Both the position numbers and the translations under genes were made by a program. From NCBI GenBank assembly GCA_022495995.1, contig JAFEMH010006969.1, positions 1-64,000 of the forward strand: DNA of 64,000 bases, given 5' to 3'. Source of the DNA: Adenophora triphylla var. japonica (Eukaryota; Streptophyta; Magnoliopsida; Asterales; Campanulaceae). The stretch's first letter is position 1. Every line of letters starts with the position of its first letter. Shown piece by piece: positions 44,548 to 56,129 of the stretch. The notes under the pieces were generated by a model, which did no database searches, was not told where the DNA came from, and saw only the letters and a program-made list of their open reading frames with translations.

Positions 44548-46962
44548 TGAGGCCTCCCCAACTCCAGGACCTATAAACTCGTGTCCCAAGATGGAGGGTC
44601 CCAAACTTACTCCAATAAAAAAAAACCTTTCTTTAGATTAACTTGAAAAGTATAACAACCCTTTTTACAAATCAACATCAAAATAACCTCTCTACTTGGA
44701 GGTGATATACAAACCTGCTTTAACAAGTTATAACCGGTTTAAGTATAAATAGTACAAATATAAAGGCTTACAAAAGCCAACTTTGAAAGATAACCAACTT
44801 CCAGGTTAATTACAACACAACCATACTGAAAATGTTTTATAAAAGTTTATATACAACTTTCCCCAAAAAGAATAACATCAACCATGAACCCAACCCCTAA
44901 ACCATAACATACCCTGACAACCCCAAAAAGATGTCCAAATTCTTTTTCGGCCTCACCGGTCTGGTCCTCCTGTCTCAGCAGGATCTAAAACAATAAAGGG
45001 AGAAAGGGTGAGAATAAATCTCAGCAAGCTATTATGGATCCAACAATATGCCATATAACATGTAACACATAAACAAAGTTGCTCATAATCACATTGGTAA
45101 AGCGGTAAACACATAACATTACCTCATTTTACCTTTCCCGTCTGACCAATAAGTCGTACTAAGTCGGGAGTAGAAACTCCACTTATTTGTGAACTGCTTA
45201 GGCATATTCTCGTCTTATAAGACCCATGTTTCAGAGAACCATATAAGACTCACAATGACTATCTCGTAAGGCTTGTGGCACGATAGCGTAAGCCGTCCCT
45301 ACCGTGGCCACATTGGGGGAGAGGTCACAAGTACATTATAATCTCGAGCACCTTATGGAACAATTTCTCCTAAGTAATCATATTCCATTATACCCCTCGT
45401 AATCGGTGATATAAACTCATTCAAGTACATAATAGATACTTGAAATTAAATCCACACATTGGGATATCAATACATAACATGGTACTATTACTCATGTTAA
45501 ATCATCACAATAGTGCAACATATATTTAAACACTATTGAATAACAACAATCCAACAATAGGGTATTAATACTCCTGTTCAAACAAATGAAGCAGTGCAAC
45601 ATATATTTCATGCACTATATAAACCAATAACCATGAATATTTACTCAAATAGGGGCACAATGAATCACAAATAAGCCCTACATATTCATTACACAATATT
45701 GAACACCTTCTATAAAGGTTCCATATTCATTTACCAAGTTTTTATCAACTTTGGTTAAATATTTACAATGCCCTCCAACCATTTTCAGGACAATATTTAA
45801 AGTCCTTCCCTATATCATTTTGGACCATTTAAGATTCCATGGTGAAGTACTAATATTGTACTAGAGTTATAGTTAAAGAGCGACTAAATCCATACTAGTT
45901 TGATTAGGTTTAAATGGCCTAGAAACTTAACCCTGAAACTGCACTGGGCATGACTCGTGCTCCATGGCACGACTCGTGCCTCGGCCTCCATAAAAACTAG
46001 CACGGGTGGACTATTTTTCATGACTCGTGGTTACGAGTGAAGGGCTTGGGAACAACTTGTGCTCCAGGGCACGAGTCGTGCCCTTGCCTGTAATTCAAGT
46101 CAAGTTCAAACATCACAGAAGAAGCAAGTAAATGACCCATTTTTACTTAGTTTCAGCTACTCCAACAGCCATGTACCAACACCAAGTCATCTTCCAATAT
46201 TACCACAAGGCCAAATAACACACCCTAACTACCATATCAACTTTCATACTAACCTTCATGTCAAGGAATCACTACCCTTCATCCAAACTAACTTTTCCAT
46301 TATTTCAAAAGCCAAATAATTTATCCAAAACTATCAAGAATCAATTATATAACCATAATATCATCATTTTACCTAGTATGAACAATTATGGAAATAAATC
46401 ATAATAACTTACCAAAAATAGGTCGAAATAAAAAGAAGCTTTGATCGGCTATAAACGTTCCACTCGACTCCCTGATCGATAATATGCAATCAAAACAAGA
46501 AACGGATTGACGGTTGATTTGTTACGATTTTCTCCGAAGGTAACCCTAGGTTGGTAGGATGAAACGTAGGGAGAAAGAATACTGAGGGAGGATAATGAAG
46601 TTTTTGGGAGAATTTGATGATTTATATAACAATTTTACACTTTAGCTTTTCCAAGTTCTAAGCTCCTACAATCAACCACCTTAACTTTATATTTACACCT
46701 AAGCTCCTTACTACTTTTTATAATTTCTCATTTAAAATTTCAAATATTATTACTTTACTACATTAATTCTCATTTGTTCCATTTATACGTTATATATTTA
46801 AAATTAATTTAATAACATCTAATATCATGAAAATTAGCCAAATATCAAAATAAACATGCAATCATCCAAATAGCAAATAATGTCCAACATGAGATGCAAT
46901 GCACCCCACCCCCACGTGCTCCACGTGTAACCAAAATGGTGCCTAGGTTTAGGATCGTGACA
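44548..46962 (-). repeat. Chromovirus LTR, unit 2 (2415 bp)
   Basis: Same LTR as 41329-43738, but with more substitutions and CTG/CAG-type differences in 44600-46140. The remainder is nearly identical. Confidence 0.92.
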
Positions 46963-47154
46963 CTCCATCTCTTTCTTCTCTCCATGATGTATTCCATGTC
47001 TCTATGTTGAGAAAGTACTGTTATGATCCTTCGCATGTCTTGAGTTCTCCTCCTGAGGATGTCCAGGCAGATATGTCTTACGTGGGGGAACCATTGAGAG
47101 TTCTGGAATGCTAGGTTCGTGAATTGCGTATCAAGAGTATTCATGTGGTGAAAA
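46963..47154 (+). pseudogene. Integrase C-terminus/chromodomain fragment, unit 3
   Basis: Copy of 43739-43930 with the same in-frame TAG. Confidence 0.85.
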
Positions 47155-47171
47155 TTTCACCACATGAATAC
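47137..47171. repeat. 35-bp perfect inverted repeat at rearrangement junction 2
   Basis: Identical to 43913-43947. Confidence 0.95.
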
Positions 47172-47668
47172 TAGGCCACTGTCATTGTCCCGTGCTTGAG
47201 CCTCACAAACTCTACCTCTTTCTTGTCTCTAGTAATCACTGGAATGAAATGTTCCTTAAATCTCTTGGTGAAGTTGTCCCAAGTTTGGGGCGTGTGGTCC
47301 CACTCCCAACTCTCCTTAAGTATCTGCCACCAGTGCTCTACAGGACCTTCCAACTTAAATACAGCACATCTGACTTTCTCCTCGTCTGAACTTTCCATTG
47401 CCACAAAAATTTTGTTCATAGCTTCCAACCATATTTCTGCCATCACTGAATCTAGATCCCCATTGTTGCTTGGTGGAGCCATTTTGACAAACTTTTTCTA
47501 ACCCGTGTGCTTGTCTCCCTCAGTTGCTATTGTGCTCGGCCTTGAGCTGCAATATTCTGAAGGAAAACTCTGAACATAGCCATCATTTTAGCATTCTGGT
47601 TTCCCCTGGCTCCTATATCACCCATATTTCCTTGATCCCTGTGCTGGTCATCACCAGTTCCAACCATT
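47172..47668 (-). pseudogene. Chromovirus gag fragment, unit 3
   Basis: Copy of 43948-44444, with small changes around 47495-47545. Confidence 0.88.
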
Positions 47669-47769
47669 ACACCAATCCCTGCATTAAACACTCTGCGTCA
47701 GATATCACACACTCCCCCTTAGACTAGACATCTACCCTTGACTTCTAACCAAGGCTCTGATACCAACTG

Positions 47770-50180
47770 TGAGGCCTCCCCAACTCCAGGACCTATAAAC
47801 TCGTGTCCCAAGATGGAGGGTCCCAAACTTACTCCAATAAAAAAAAAACCTTTCTTTAGATTAACTTGAAAAGTATAACAACCCTTTTACAAATCAACAT
47901 CAAAATAACCTTACTACTTGGAGGTGATATATAAACCTGCTTTAACAAGTTATAACCTGTTTAAGTACAAACAGTACAAATGTAAAGTCTTACAAAAGCC
48001 AACTTTGAAAGATAACCAACTCCCATGATTAGATACAATACAACCATACTGAAAATGTTTTATAAAAGTTTATATACAACTTTCCCCAAAAAGAATAACA
48101 TCAACCACGACCCCCAACTACCAAACCATACATACCCTGACAACCCAAAAAGATGTCCAAACTCCTTTTCGGCCTCACCGGTCCGGTCCTCCTGTCTCAG
48201 CGGGATCTAAAACAATAAAGGGAGAAGGGGTGAGAATAAATCTCAGCAAGCTATTATGGATCCAACAATATGCCATATAACATGTAACACATAAACAGGT
48301 TGCTCATAATCACATTGGTAAAGCGGTAAACACATAACATTACCTCATTTTACCTTTCCCGTCTGACCAATAAGTCGTACTAAGTCGGGAGTAGAAACTC
48401 CACTTATTTGTGAACTGCTTAGGCATATTCACGTCTTATAAGACCCATGTTTCAGAGAACCATATAAGACTCACAGCTATCTGTAAGGCTTGTGGCACGA
48501 TACAGAAGCTGTCCCCAGTCTGTGGCCACATTGGGGGAGAGGTCACAAGTACATTATAATCTGAGCACCTTATGGAACAATTTCTCCTAAGTAATCATAT
48601 TCCATTATACCCCCTGTAATCAGCTGATATAAACTCATTCAAGTACATAATAGATACTTGAAATTAAATCCACACCTTGGGATATCAATATATAACATGG
48701 TACTATTACTCATGTCAAATCATCACAATAGTGCAACATATATTTAAACACTATTGAATAACAACAATCCAACAACAGGGTATTAATACTCCTGTTCAAA
48801 CCAATAAAGCAATGCAACATATATTTCATGCACTATATAAACCAATAACCATGAATATGTACTCAAATAGGGACACAATATATATCAAATAAGCCCTACA
48901 TATTCATGACGTAATATTGAACACTTTCTATAAAGGTTCCATATTCATTTACCATGTTTTTATCAACTTTGGTTAAATATTTACAATGCCCTCCAACCAT
49001 TTTCAGGACAATATTTAAAGTCCTTCCCTATATCATTTTGGACCATTTAAGATTCCATGGTGAAGTACTAATTTTATACTAGAGTTATAGTTAAAGAGGG
49101 ACTAAATCCATACTAGTTTGATTAGGTTTAAATGGCCTAGAAACTTACACCCTGAAACTGCACTGGGCACGACTCGTGCCCCATGGCACGACTCGTGCCC
49201 TTGGCCTCCATAAAAACTAGCACGGGTGGACTATTTTTCATGACTCGTGGTTACGAGTGAAGGGCTTGGGAACAACTTGTGCTCCAGGGCACGAGTCGTG
49301 CCCTTGCCCAGAATTCAAGCTGAAGTTCAAACATCAGCAGCAAGCAAGAAAATGACCCATTTTTACTTAGTTTCAGCTACTCCAACAGCCATGTACCAAC
49401 ACCAAGTCATCTACCAATATTACCACAAGGCCAAATAACACACCCTAGCTACCATATCAACTTTCATACTAACCTTCATGTCAAGGAATCACTACCCTTC
49501 ATCCAAACTAACTTTTCCATTATTTCAAAAGCCAAATAATTTATCCAAAACTATCAAGAATCAATTATATAACCATAATATCATCATTTTACCTAGTATG
49601 AACAATTATGGAAATAAATCATAATAACTTACCAAAAATAGGTCGAAATAAAAAGAAGCTTTGATCGGCTATAAACGTTCCACTCGACTCCCTGATCGAT
49701 AATATGCAATCAAAACAAGAAACGGATTGACGGTTGATTTGTTACGATTTTCTGAAGGTAACCCTAGGTTGGTAGGATGAAACGTAGGGAGAAAGAATAC
49801 TGAGGGAGGATAATGAAGTTTTTGGGAGAATTTGATGATTTATATAACAATTTTACACTTTAGCTTTTCCAAGTTCTAAGCTCCTACAATCAACCACCTT
49901 AACTTTATATTTACACCTAAGCTCCTTACTACTTTTTATAATTTCTCATTTAAAATTTCAAATATTATTACTTTACTACATTAATTCTCATTTGTTCCAT
50001 TTATACGTTATATATTTAAAATTAATTTAATAACATCTAATATCATGAAAATTAGCCAAATATCAAAATAAACATGCAATCATCCAAATAGCAAATAATG
50101 TCCAACATGAGATGCAATGTACCCCACCCCCACGTGCTCCACGTGTAACCAAAATGGTGCCTAGGTTTAGGATCGTGACA
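47770..50180 (-). repeat. Chromovirus LTR, unit 3 (2411 bp)
   Basis: Nearly identical to unit 1. Differences concentrate at 48500-48530 (cagaagctgtccccagtctg versus the unit 1 form). Confidence 0.92.
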
Positions 50181-50470
50181 CTCCATCTCTTTCTTCTCTC
50201 CATGATGTATTCCATGTCTCTATGTTGAGAAAGTACTGTTATGATCCTTCGCATGTCTTGAGTTCTCCTCCTGAGGATGTCCAGGCAGATATGTCTTACG
50301 TGGGGGAACCATTGAGAGTTCTGGAATGCTAGGTTCGTGAATTGCGTATCAAGAGTATTCATGTGGTGAAAATTCTGTGGAAGAATCACACCATTGAGGA
50401 AGCTACTTGGGAATTGGAATCTGCGATGAGAGAGAAGTATCCTGGTTCGTTTGATCATTCAGGTAAGTGA
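50181..50470 (+). pseudogene. Chromovirus P integrase C-terminus with chromodomain
   Basis: Plus-strand frame PSLSSLHDVFHVSMLRKY, then SYVGEPLRVLEC, a TAG at 50330-50332, VRELRIKSIHVVKILWKNHT and IEEATWELESAMREKYPG, ending at TGA 50468-50470. VFHVSMLRKY and VKILWKNHTIEEATWE are the chromovirus integrase tail and chromodomain, which directs insertion to modified chromatin. The upstream part is displaced by the minus-strand LTR. One in-frame stop; otherwise intact. Confidence 0.9.
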
Positions 50471-50496
50471 ATCTTAAATTCGGGACGAATTTTCTT

Positions 50497-50510
50497 TAAG
50501 GGGGAGTGAG
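50497..50510 (+). other. Polypurine tract of chromovirus P
   Basis: TAAGGGGGAGTGAG directly before the LTR start TGTCACGACCC. Confidence 0.88.
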
Positions 50511-50855
50511 TGTCACGACCCTAAACTTGGCATCATTTTTGTCACATGTGGAGCACGTGGGGGTGGGGTGCATTGCATCTCATATTATGCATTATATGGT
50601 ATTTGGATTGATTACGTGTTATTTTGAATATTTTGATAATTTACGTGGTTTTAAATGTAAATAAATTAATTTTAATTATATAATATCTAAATGGATCAGA
50701 TGGAAATTAATGTAGTAAAGTTATATTATTTAAAATTTTAAATGAAAGGTTATAAAAAGTATTGAGGAGCTTAGGTGTAAATATAAGTATAAGGTGGTTG
50801 GTTGTAGGATTTTAGAACTTGGAGGAGCTTAACTGTAAATTGCCTTATATAAATC
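50511..50855 (+). repeat. Chromovirus P 3' LTR, truncated
   Basis: TGTCACGACCCTAAA start. Roughly 80-85 percent similar by eye to the inverted LTRs of units 1-3 (both have gtggagcacgtgggggtggg). Similarity ends at the TATA region (ttatataaatc) where Tat C begins. Confidence 0.85.
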
Positions 50856-50863
50856 TCTGTCTT

Positions 50864-52196
50864 AGAGATCAAGCACGACGATGATGGCATGATGCTAACA
50901 GGGTTCACCATCGAAAGCCCAAAGGCCCAGGTATGCCACATAGACCTGCCTTTGATTTGGGACAAGATCCCTCCCCCGATGAAAATGATGAAGCACATGA
51001 ACTACATCCCGGGGCTCGGTTTGGGAAAACGCCATCAGGGTACCCAACAAATCATCCATATCAAAGAACAGAATACCCTCCATGGCTTGGGATACTTTCC
51101 TACTCCCGAACACATTGCGGAAGACAAGCGAGCTGCACGAAAACGCTCCGCAGATAGCAAAAGAGGCTTGCACGCAATCTCCGATCTTCTTCCTTACAGC
51201 TTCGACATGACCAAGTACTTCATAAAGAAATATGACAACTTGAACGAAGACACAGGAAAGGGAACAGAGCTGATCAACGCCAAACAAAGCTGGCCGACAA
51301 CCATGGACAAGCTCCAGCGGAACCTGGCAAGATTCAGAGGCCTCAAGCCAAATCCCATCCGAAGAGCATTTCTCGATACATCGCCTCTACCGGGATCCAT
51401 GACCACCACTATTCACAACGAATTTTGGTTCGGGAAAACCCCCTCTTTGGCAGAAGAACACGAAAAACTCTCTGTCAACACTCCTGCCTTAAACAAGCGG
51501 GACGAGTCTGCATTCGAGCTAGTAATGCCCAAGACAAAAGCAAAAGACTCCGCAGAAGATGCTTGGAACGAGCCACTGCTCCACCTTCTCTTCAAAGAAG
51601 AAATCGAGATGCCAGATCTAATCGATTTTGTTTCTGATAACTCTGTGATAGCCATGATTGGGAACGGTGACACAAAGCCTTTCAAACCCCGCCTCCTATC
51701 AAGCTCATTGCCACTCAATAACTGGGCCACCTTCTCCGGACCCACTGCCAGCAAAAAGTACATGATCGAACAACTTGGTCTGACCTCTCGAGTCCTAGAG
51801 TCCAGTGTCAAAACTCATCGTGAGTCCATTATCTTTGAATTTGAGTCTCTCGAGTCATCTGATGGTCTCACGCCAGAAGATTACGAACTCATTGCCAATA
51901 ATGTATTCCCGTATGCTCTTAATGAATGCTTCGATCTTTCCGAGTATCCTCTCATTACATCTTTAACAACTGATAAATTAACTAACGCACAAACAGTTAA
52001 TAACGATTCACTTGATAAAGAAGCAGACACATTAAACGAACAATACATTAAGCACATCTTTAAGCATGTTGTCAAACGAGAGAAAAACCGGGCCCAAGCT
52101 GCCGAGGAGGTTTTAACCAAAGTGAATTTGGGAGGCTATTTGAAGAGCAAAAGAGACGCAAATCGGAAGTTTCTTCATCAGCACAGAGCAAGATGC
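50864..52196 (+). pseudogene. Tat C protease tail and G-patch pol linker
   Basis: Starts mid-protease (EIKHDDDGMMLTGFTIESPK), in register with the Tat B protease tail. A G-patch-like block MKHMNYIPGLGLGKRHQG and TLHGLGYFPT follows near 50985-51110. A long acidic linker (SLESSDGLTPEDYELIANNV, REKNRAQAAEEVLTKVNLGG) leads to RT. The frame from 50889 is open for 471 codons, unusually long for this window. It passes into RT through a frame change near 52190. Confidence 0.8.
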
Positions 52197-52197
52197 A

Positions 52198-53064
52198 TTG
52201 ACTGCACTGCTCAAAGAATTCGTGGACGTGTTCGCTTGGTCTTACCAAGACATGCCTGGATTAGATCCAAACATTGTAGAACACCGGATTCCCTTGAATC
52301 CTGAGGCTAAGCCCATCAAGCAAAAGCTATGCCGAATCAAGCCAGAATGGTCTTTACAAGTCAAGGAAGAGATCGAGAAGATGCTCCGCGTCGACTTCAT
52401 CAGGGTGATCGAGTACCCCACATGGCTCTCCAATATAGTCACGGTCACCAAGGCCAACGGAAAAGTGCGCTGCTGCGTGGACTTCCGATATCTCAACAAA
52501 GCAAGTCCCAAGGATGATTTTCCACTACCCAACATCGACATGTTGGTAGATACTACAGCCAATTTCGAAGTCAAGTCCTTCATGGACGGGTTTGCCGGCT
52601 ACAATCAAATCAAGATGGCCGAAGAAGATCAAGAAAAGACAGCCTTCACAACCCCCTGGGGAACCTACTGCTACACAGTAATGCCGTTCGGACTAAAGAA
52701 CGCTGGGGCTACCTACCAACGGGCAGCAACCGCCCTCTTCCACGATATGATCCATAAAGAGATCGAAGAGTACGTCGATGACATGATCATCCACTCAAAG
52801 GGATCAGATGGACAACACCTCACAGACTTGAGAAAGTTCTTCAATCGCCTCCGAAAACACTCAATGAGGCTAAACCCTGCCAAATGCACATTTGGGGTTA
52901 GCCGAGGCAAGGTCTTGGGATACATGGTCACCGAGAGAGGCATCGAGGTTGATCCTCAAAAGATCAAGGCCATCATCGAAATGAGACCACCGCAAACTCA
53001 GACAGAGGTGAAAAGCTTCATGGGTCGCCCGCAAAGATATCGCCCGGCTTCGTCAACTAATTGA
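52198..53064 (+). CDS. pol: Tat C reverse transcriptase domain, open frame
   Basis: Open over 288 codons. It begins LTALLKEFVDVFAWSYQDMP-like and carries LCRIKPEWSLQVKEEIEKML, TVTKANGKVRCCVDFRYLNK, MDGFAGYNQIKMAEEDQEKT, VMPFGLKNAGATYQRA and the catalytic EYVDDMIIHS (near 52768-52797). LNPAKCTFGVSRGKVLGYMV and VKSFMG follow. All seven RT blocks are present with the active-site Asp pair. The frame is lost near 53040 (GRPQRYRPASSTN instead of the usual continuation). It is a domain of a polyprotein rather than a separate gene; the start Met is arbitrary. Confidence 0.9.
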   Translation: MTALLKEFVDVFAWSYQDMPGLDPNIVEHRIPLNPEAKPIKQKLCRIKPEWSLQVKEEIEKMLRVDFIRVIEYPTWLSNIVTVTKANGKVRCCVDFRYLNKASPKDDFPLPNIDMLVDTTANFEVKSFMDGFAGYNQIKMAEEDQEKTAFTTPWGTYCYTVMPFGLKNAGATYQRAATALFHDMIHKEIEEYVDDMIIHSKGSDGQHLTDLRKFFNRLRKHSMRLNPAKCTFGVSRGKVLGYMVTERGIEVDPQKIKAIIEMRPPQTQTEVKSFMGRPQRYRPASSTN

Positions 53065-53510
53065 CCTCCATGTGCGAGCCAATCTTCAAACTAATGAAGA
53101 AAAACGCCGACGTCGAATGGAACTCAGAATGCCAAGATGCCTTTGAAAAAATAAAGGCATACCTTGTGAGTCCTCCGATTCTCTGTCCTCCCCACGAGGA
53201 GAAGCCACTGTTGCTATACCTAACTGTGACCGACACCGCAGTTGGAGCCATGCTTTGTCAAGAAAAGAAGGAGTCACGATTCGAAAGAGCCATCTACTTC
53301 GTCAGTCGAAAGTTTCAAGGTAGCGAACTCAATTACTCGACCTCGAGAAAACATGCGCAGCTCCGGTATGGGTTGTCGGAAAATTACGGCACTACATGCA
53401 GCCGCACACGGTACACTTGGTTTCCAAAATGGACCTACCAAATACCTCTTCGACAATTCATCTCTGTCAATGAGGCTCGCCAAATGGTCCTTCTTCCTAG
53501 CGGAATTTGA
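53061..53510 (+). pseudogene. Tat C Ty3-type RNase H
   Basis: MCEPIFKLMKKNADVEWNSE, CQDAFEKIKAYLVSPPIL, then LTVTDTAVGAMLCQE and RAIYFVSRKFQGSELNYS. The usual D-A-S-x-x-A-V-G core reads TDTAVGAML, and the catalytic region is recognisable. A shift near 53335 breaks the E-K-x-A-L block, which then reads in another frame (MGCRKITALHAAAHGTLGFQ). Confidence 0.8.
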
Positions 53511-53850
53511 CATCAAGTACGTTAACCAAAAGTCAATCAAGGGACGGGCAATGGCTGAACAACTGGCTGATTTCCCAACCGACGAGGCTCGAGGCCCTGA
53601 ACCACAATTCCCGCATGAGGGACTCTTGGCACTCGAAGGCGAAAATCTATGGCAACTGTTCTTCGATGGAGCATCCAACAAAAAAGGAAACGACATCGGT
53701 ATGCTCTTGGTCGATCCCAAGGACGAGCACACCCCAATCGCCATAAAGCTCAATTTCGAGGTAACCAACAATGCCGCCGAATATGAAGCCTGTGCTGCCG
53801 GACTACAAGCCGCACTCGAGAGGAATGTCCGTAAACTCGAAGTTTATGGG
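53490..53850 (+). pseudogene. Tat C archaeal-type second RNase H (aRH)
   Basis: The frame 53242-54030 runs WSFFLAEFDIKYVNQKSIKG, RAMAEQLADFPTDEARG, then WQLFFDGASNKKGNDIGMLL (first catalytic Asp), FEVTNNAAEYEACAAGLQAA (Glu) and LEVYGDS (Asp). This acquired RNase H is diagnostic of Tat elements. A two-base change near 53850 moves the following text (QVSNKWKTIDPGLQKYHACM, HYLPRDRNRFADTLATLASL) to another frame. Confidence 0.88.
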
Positions 53851-53859
53851 GACTCACTC

Positions 53860-55408
53860 GATCATCAACCAAGTTTCCAACAAGTGGAAAACCATAGACC
53901 CAGGCTTGCAAAAATACCATGCCTGCATGGAGGACCTCATCACACAATTCGAAGAGGTCACCTTCCACTACTTGCCAAGAGACCGAAACAGGTTTGCAGA
54001 TACCTTAGCCACCTTGGCTTCACTTGTTGAAATCCCTGAAGGAAAAGCAATCAAACCCTTCAAAGTCGGACGAAAGGAAATTCCTGCCTACTGTTGTGAG
54101 ATCAAACCAGAACCCAAGCCCATCAATGAGCCATGGTATAACCAGATCTTCCAATACCTCACGAACGGAGAAACCTCCTTCATGAACGAGGAAGGCCAAC
54201 ACACAGAAGGGGTCAAAGCCAAGAGGATCATGGCCCTAAAATGCCTCGCCTCTCACTTCGTCATCCTTGGGGACATGCTATACAAGAAACGCTACCAAGG
54301 ACCACTCCTACGCTGCATCAGCCAGGAAGAAGCAAGCGAGTTCATGAACAAAGTCCACAATGGGGCTTGTGGTCCCCACATGAACGCCTGCAGCCCCGAT
54401 GCAAATTATTCTCGGGATGGGCTACTACCGGATCTCCATGGAGGCAGCATCGCATCCACTTTGTCCGAAGCCGCGACAAGTGTCAACGATTCTCCAACCT
54501 CAATCATCTACCTCCCCACGATCTCTACCGCATGACTACACCCCGGCCATTTGCCACTGGGAATTGACGTCATCGGGAAAATCGCTCCGCCAGCAAAGAA
54601 TCTGGCCACGAGTTCATCTTAGTAGCCATCGACTACTTCACCAAATGGGTCGAAGCCAAGTCCTACAAGGTACTCACCTCCAAGAAAGTCGCACATTTCC
54701 TCAAGGAGAACATCATCTCGCCGATACGCGCATCCCGAATGAGGTCATATCGCACAACGGCTCACACTTCGAAGGGGAATGCGACAGCATCGTTGGCCGA
54801 ATTCAAGATCACATGCCACAAGTCTTCTCCTTACCGGCCACAAACAAATGGCGCCGTAGAAGCAAAGAAACAAGACCCTCGAACGGATCATCCGAAAATG
54901 ACCACCCGAGGACGAGATTGGCCCGAGAAGCCGCACCTTGCACTTTGGGGCTACCGAACATCGCCGAATAGCCACGGGAGAAACACCATTCGCCCGACAT
55001 ACGGGATGGAAGCAGTCCTTCCCATTGAATTGGAAATTCCCTCACTCACGAGTGCCGCCGGAAAATGACGTCAATGAAGTCGAATGGCTCCGAAGCCGAC
55101 ATGACGAATTGGCTCTGCTAGACGAGCGATGACTAAAGGCCATGGAACACGTCCGAGCCTATCAAAGCAGGATGGCTAGAGCTTTCGACAAGAAAGTCAA
55201 GTCCCGAGACATCAGGGAAGGCGATCTGGTACTCAAAGAAAAGCCTCCCACTCGAACCAACCCACTGGGAAAATGGGAACCAACATGGATCGGCCCTTTC
55301 GTGGTTCAAAAGATCTTCTCCAGAGGTGCCATGAAGCTGACAGACCTAGACGGCAATCCCTTCATGAATCCAGTCAACGGAAGCAAACTTCGCAGATACT
55401 TCGCCTAA
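53860..55408 (+). pseudogene. Tat C integrase
   Basis: The frame 53771-54535 holds the aRH end, then LGDMLYKKRYQGPLLRCISQ, EASEFMNKVHNGACGPHMN (zinc-binding His/Cys). Core pieces in other frames: FILVAIDYFTKWVEAKSYKV (first catalytic Asp, near 54630), ISHNGSHFEG near 54745 where the second catalytic Asp is His, YRPQTNGAVEAK, and RPTYGMEAVLPIELEIPS. The C-terminal domain 55142-55408 is intact (MEHVRAYQSRMARAFDKKVK, GPFVVQKIFSRGAMKLTDLD, LRRYFA stop). At least six frame changes. Confidence 0.88.
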
Positions 55409-56129
55409 AGAAGAACAACTGTGCATCTCTTGGCACTCCATGTAGTGTCGAACTACGCAGACCTGAGCCCTCTAGTCCGGGGGAACGTAGGCAACCTTAA
55501 TTGGTCCGGTCTAAAAACACACAAAAAAGTCAAAAGTTTGAATGTCAATCAAGACCTCCATCAAGCTACACACTTTCCGAGAGCACGCCCCCAACGTTAC
55601 CTTGACCAAGTCAAACGACGGCGGCAACATCAAAGGACATCCTAGGGTCACTCAATGTCAAACGACTGACCCATGTCTGCTTCCAAGCCAGGGGCTTGTC
55701 TTTGCCCTCACGCGCTTCAAAAAAAAAAAAAGAAGCTCAAGCAGAAGCTACAAAAAAAAGAGGTCAAGAGCCCGACGCCAACAAGAGGCAAGGAAGCTAC
55801 GTAAAAGACCGTCAAAACAACTCAAGGGATCATCCAACCTCTCAAACACAAAGCCCGAGCAAAAGGGATTGCCGTCAAGGCCTGTGCCGCTTCGGCCCGC
55901 GAATGCAATGTAAAAGTCCAAAGATGGACGCCGCCAAGGTTCACAGAAGACACAAAAGCGAACAAGAGATCTTGCGTCTCGACAAAGCTTTAAAAGTAAA
56001 TCACAAATCACTAACGGTTACAACATTTCTTGATGAGTTCAAGCACGGTCTACTCTCAAGTTCACAACATGCTAAAAGACAGCTTAATACATTTAACAAA
56101 TAATGTGTTTGCAATGCAATGAATGGATA
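55409..56129 (+). other. Tat C region downstream of integrase
   Basis: Holds the hairpin module (55450-55496), the ttgaccaagtcaa/gacggcgg block shared with Tat A, and A-rich runs near 55725-55765. Plus-strand frames here (up to 135 codons) are Lys/Arg/Ser-rich and match nothing I know; I treat them as non-coding. Confidence 0.6.
55450..55496 (+). other. Tat hairpin module, post-integrase copy (Tat C)
   Basis: GAACTACGCAGACCTGAGCC...GGGGGAACGTAGGCAACC, with CTACG/CGTAG outer and CCC/GGG inner pairing. Confidence 0.65.

Noticed and set aside
55542..56103. Plus-strand ORFs of 123 and 135 codons after Tat C integrase
   Set aside because: Low-complexity Lys/Arg/Ser text around A-runs, no known motif, overlapping each other; more likely 3' non-coding DNA.
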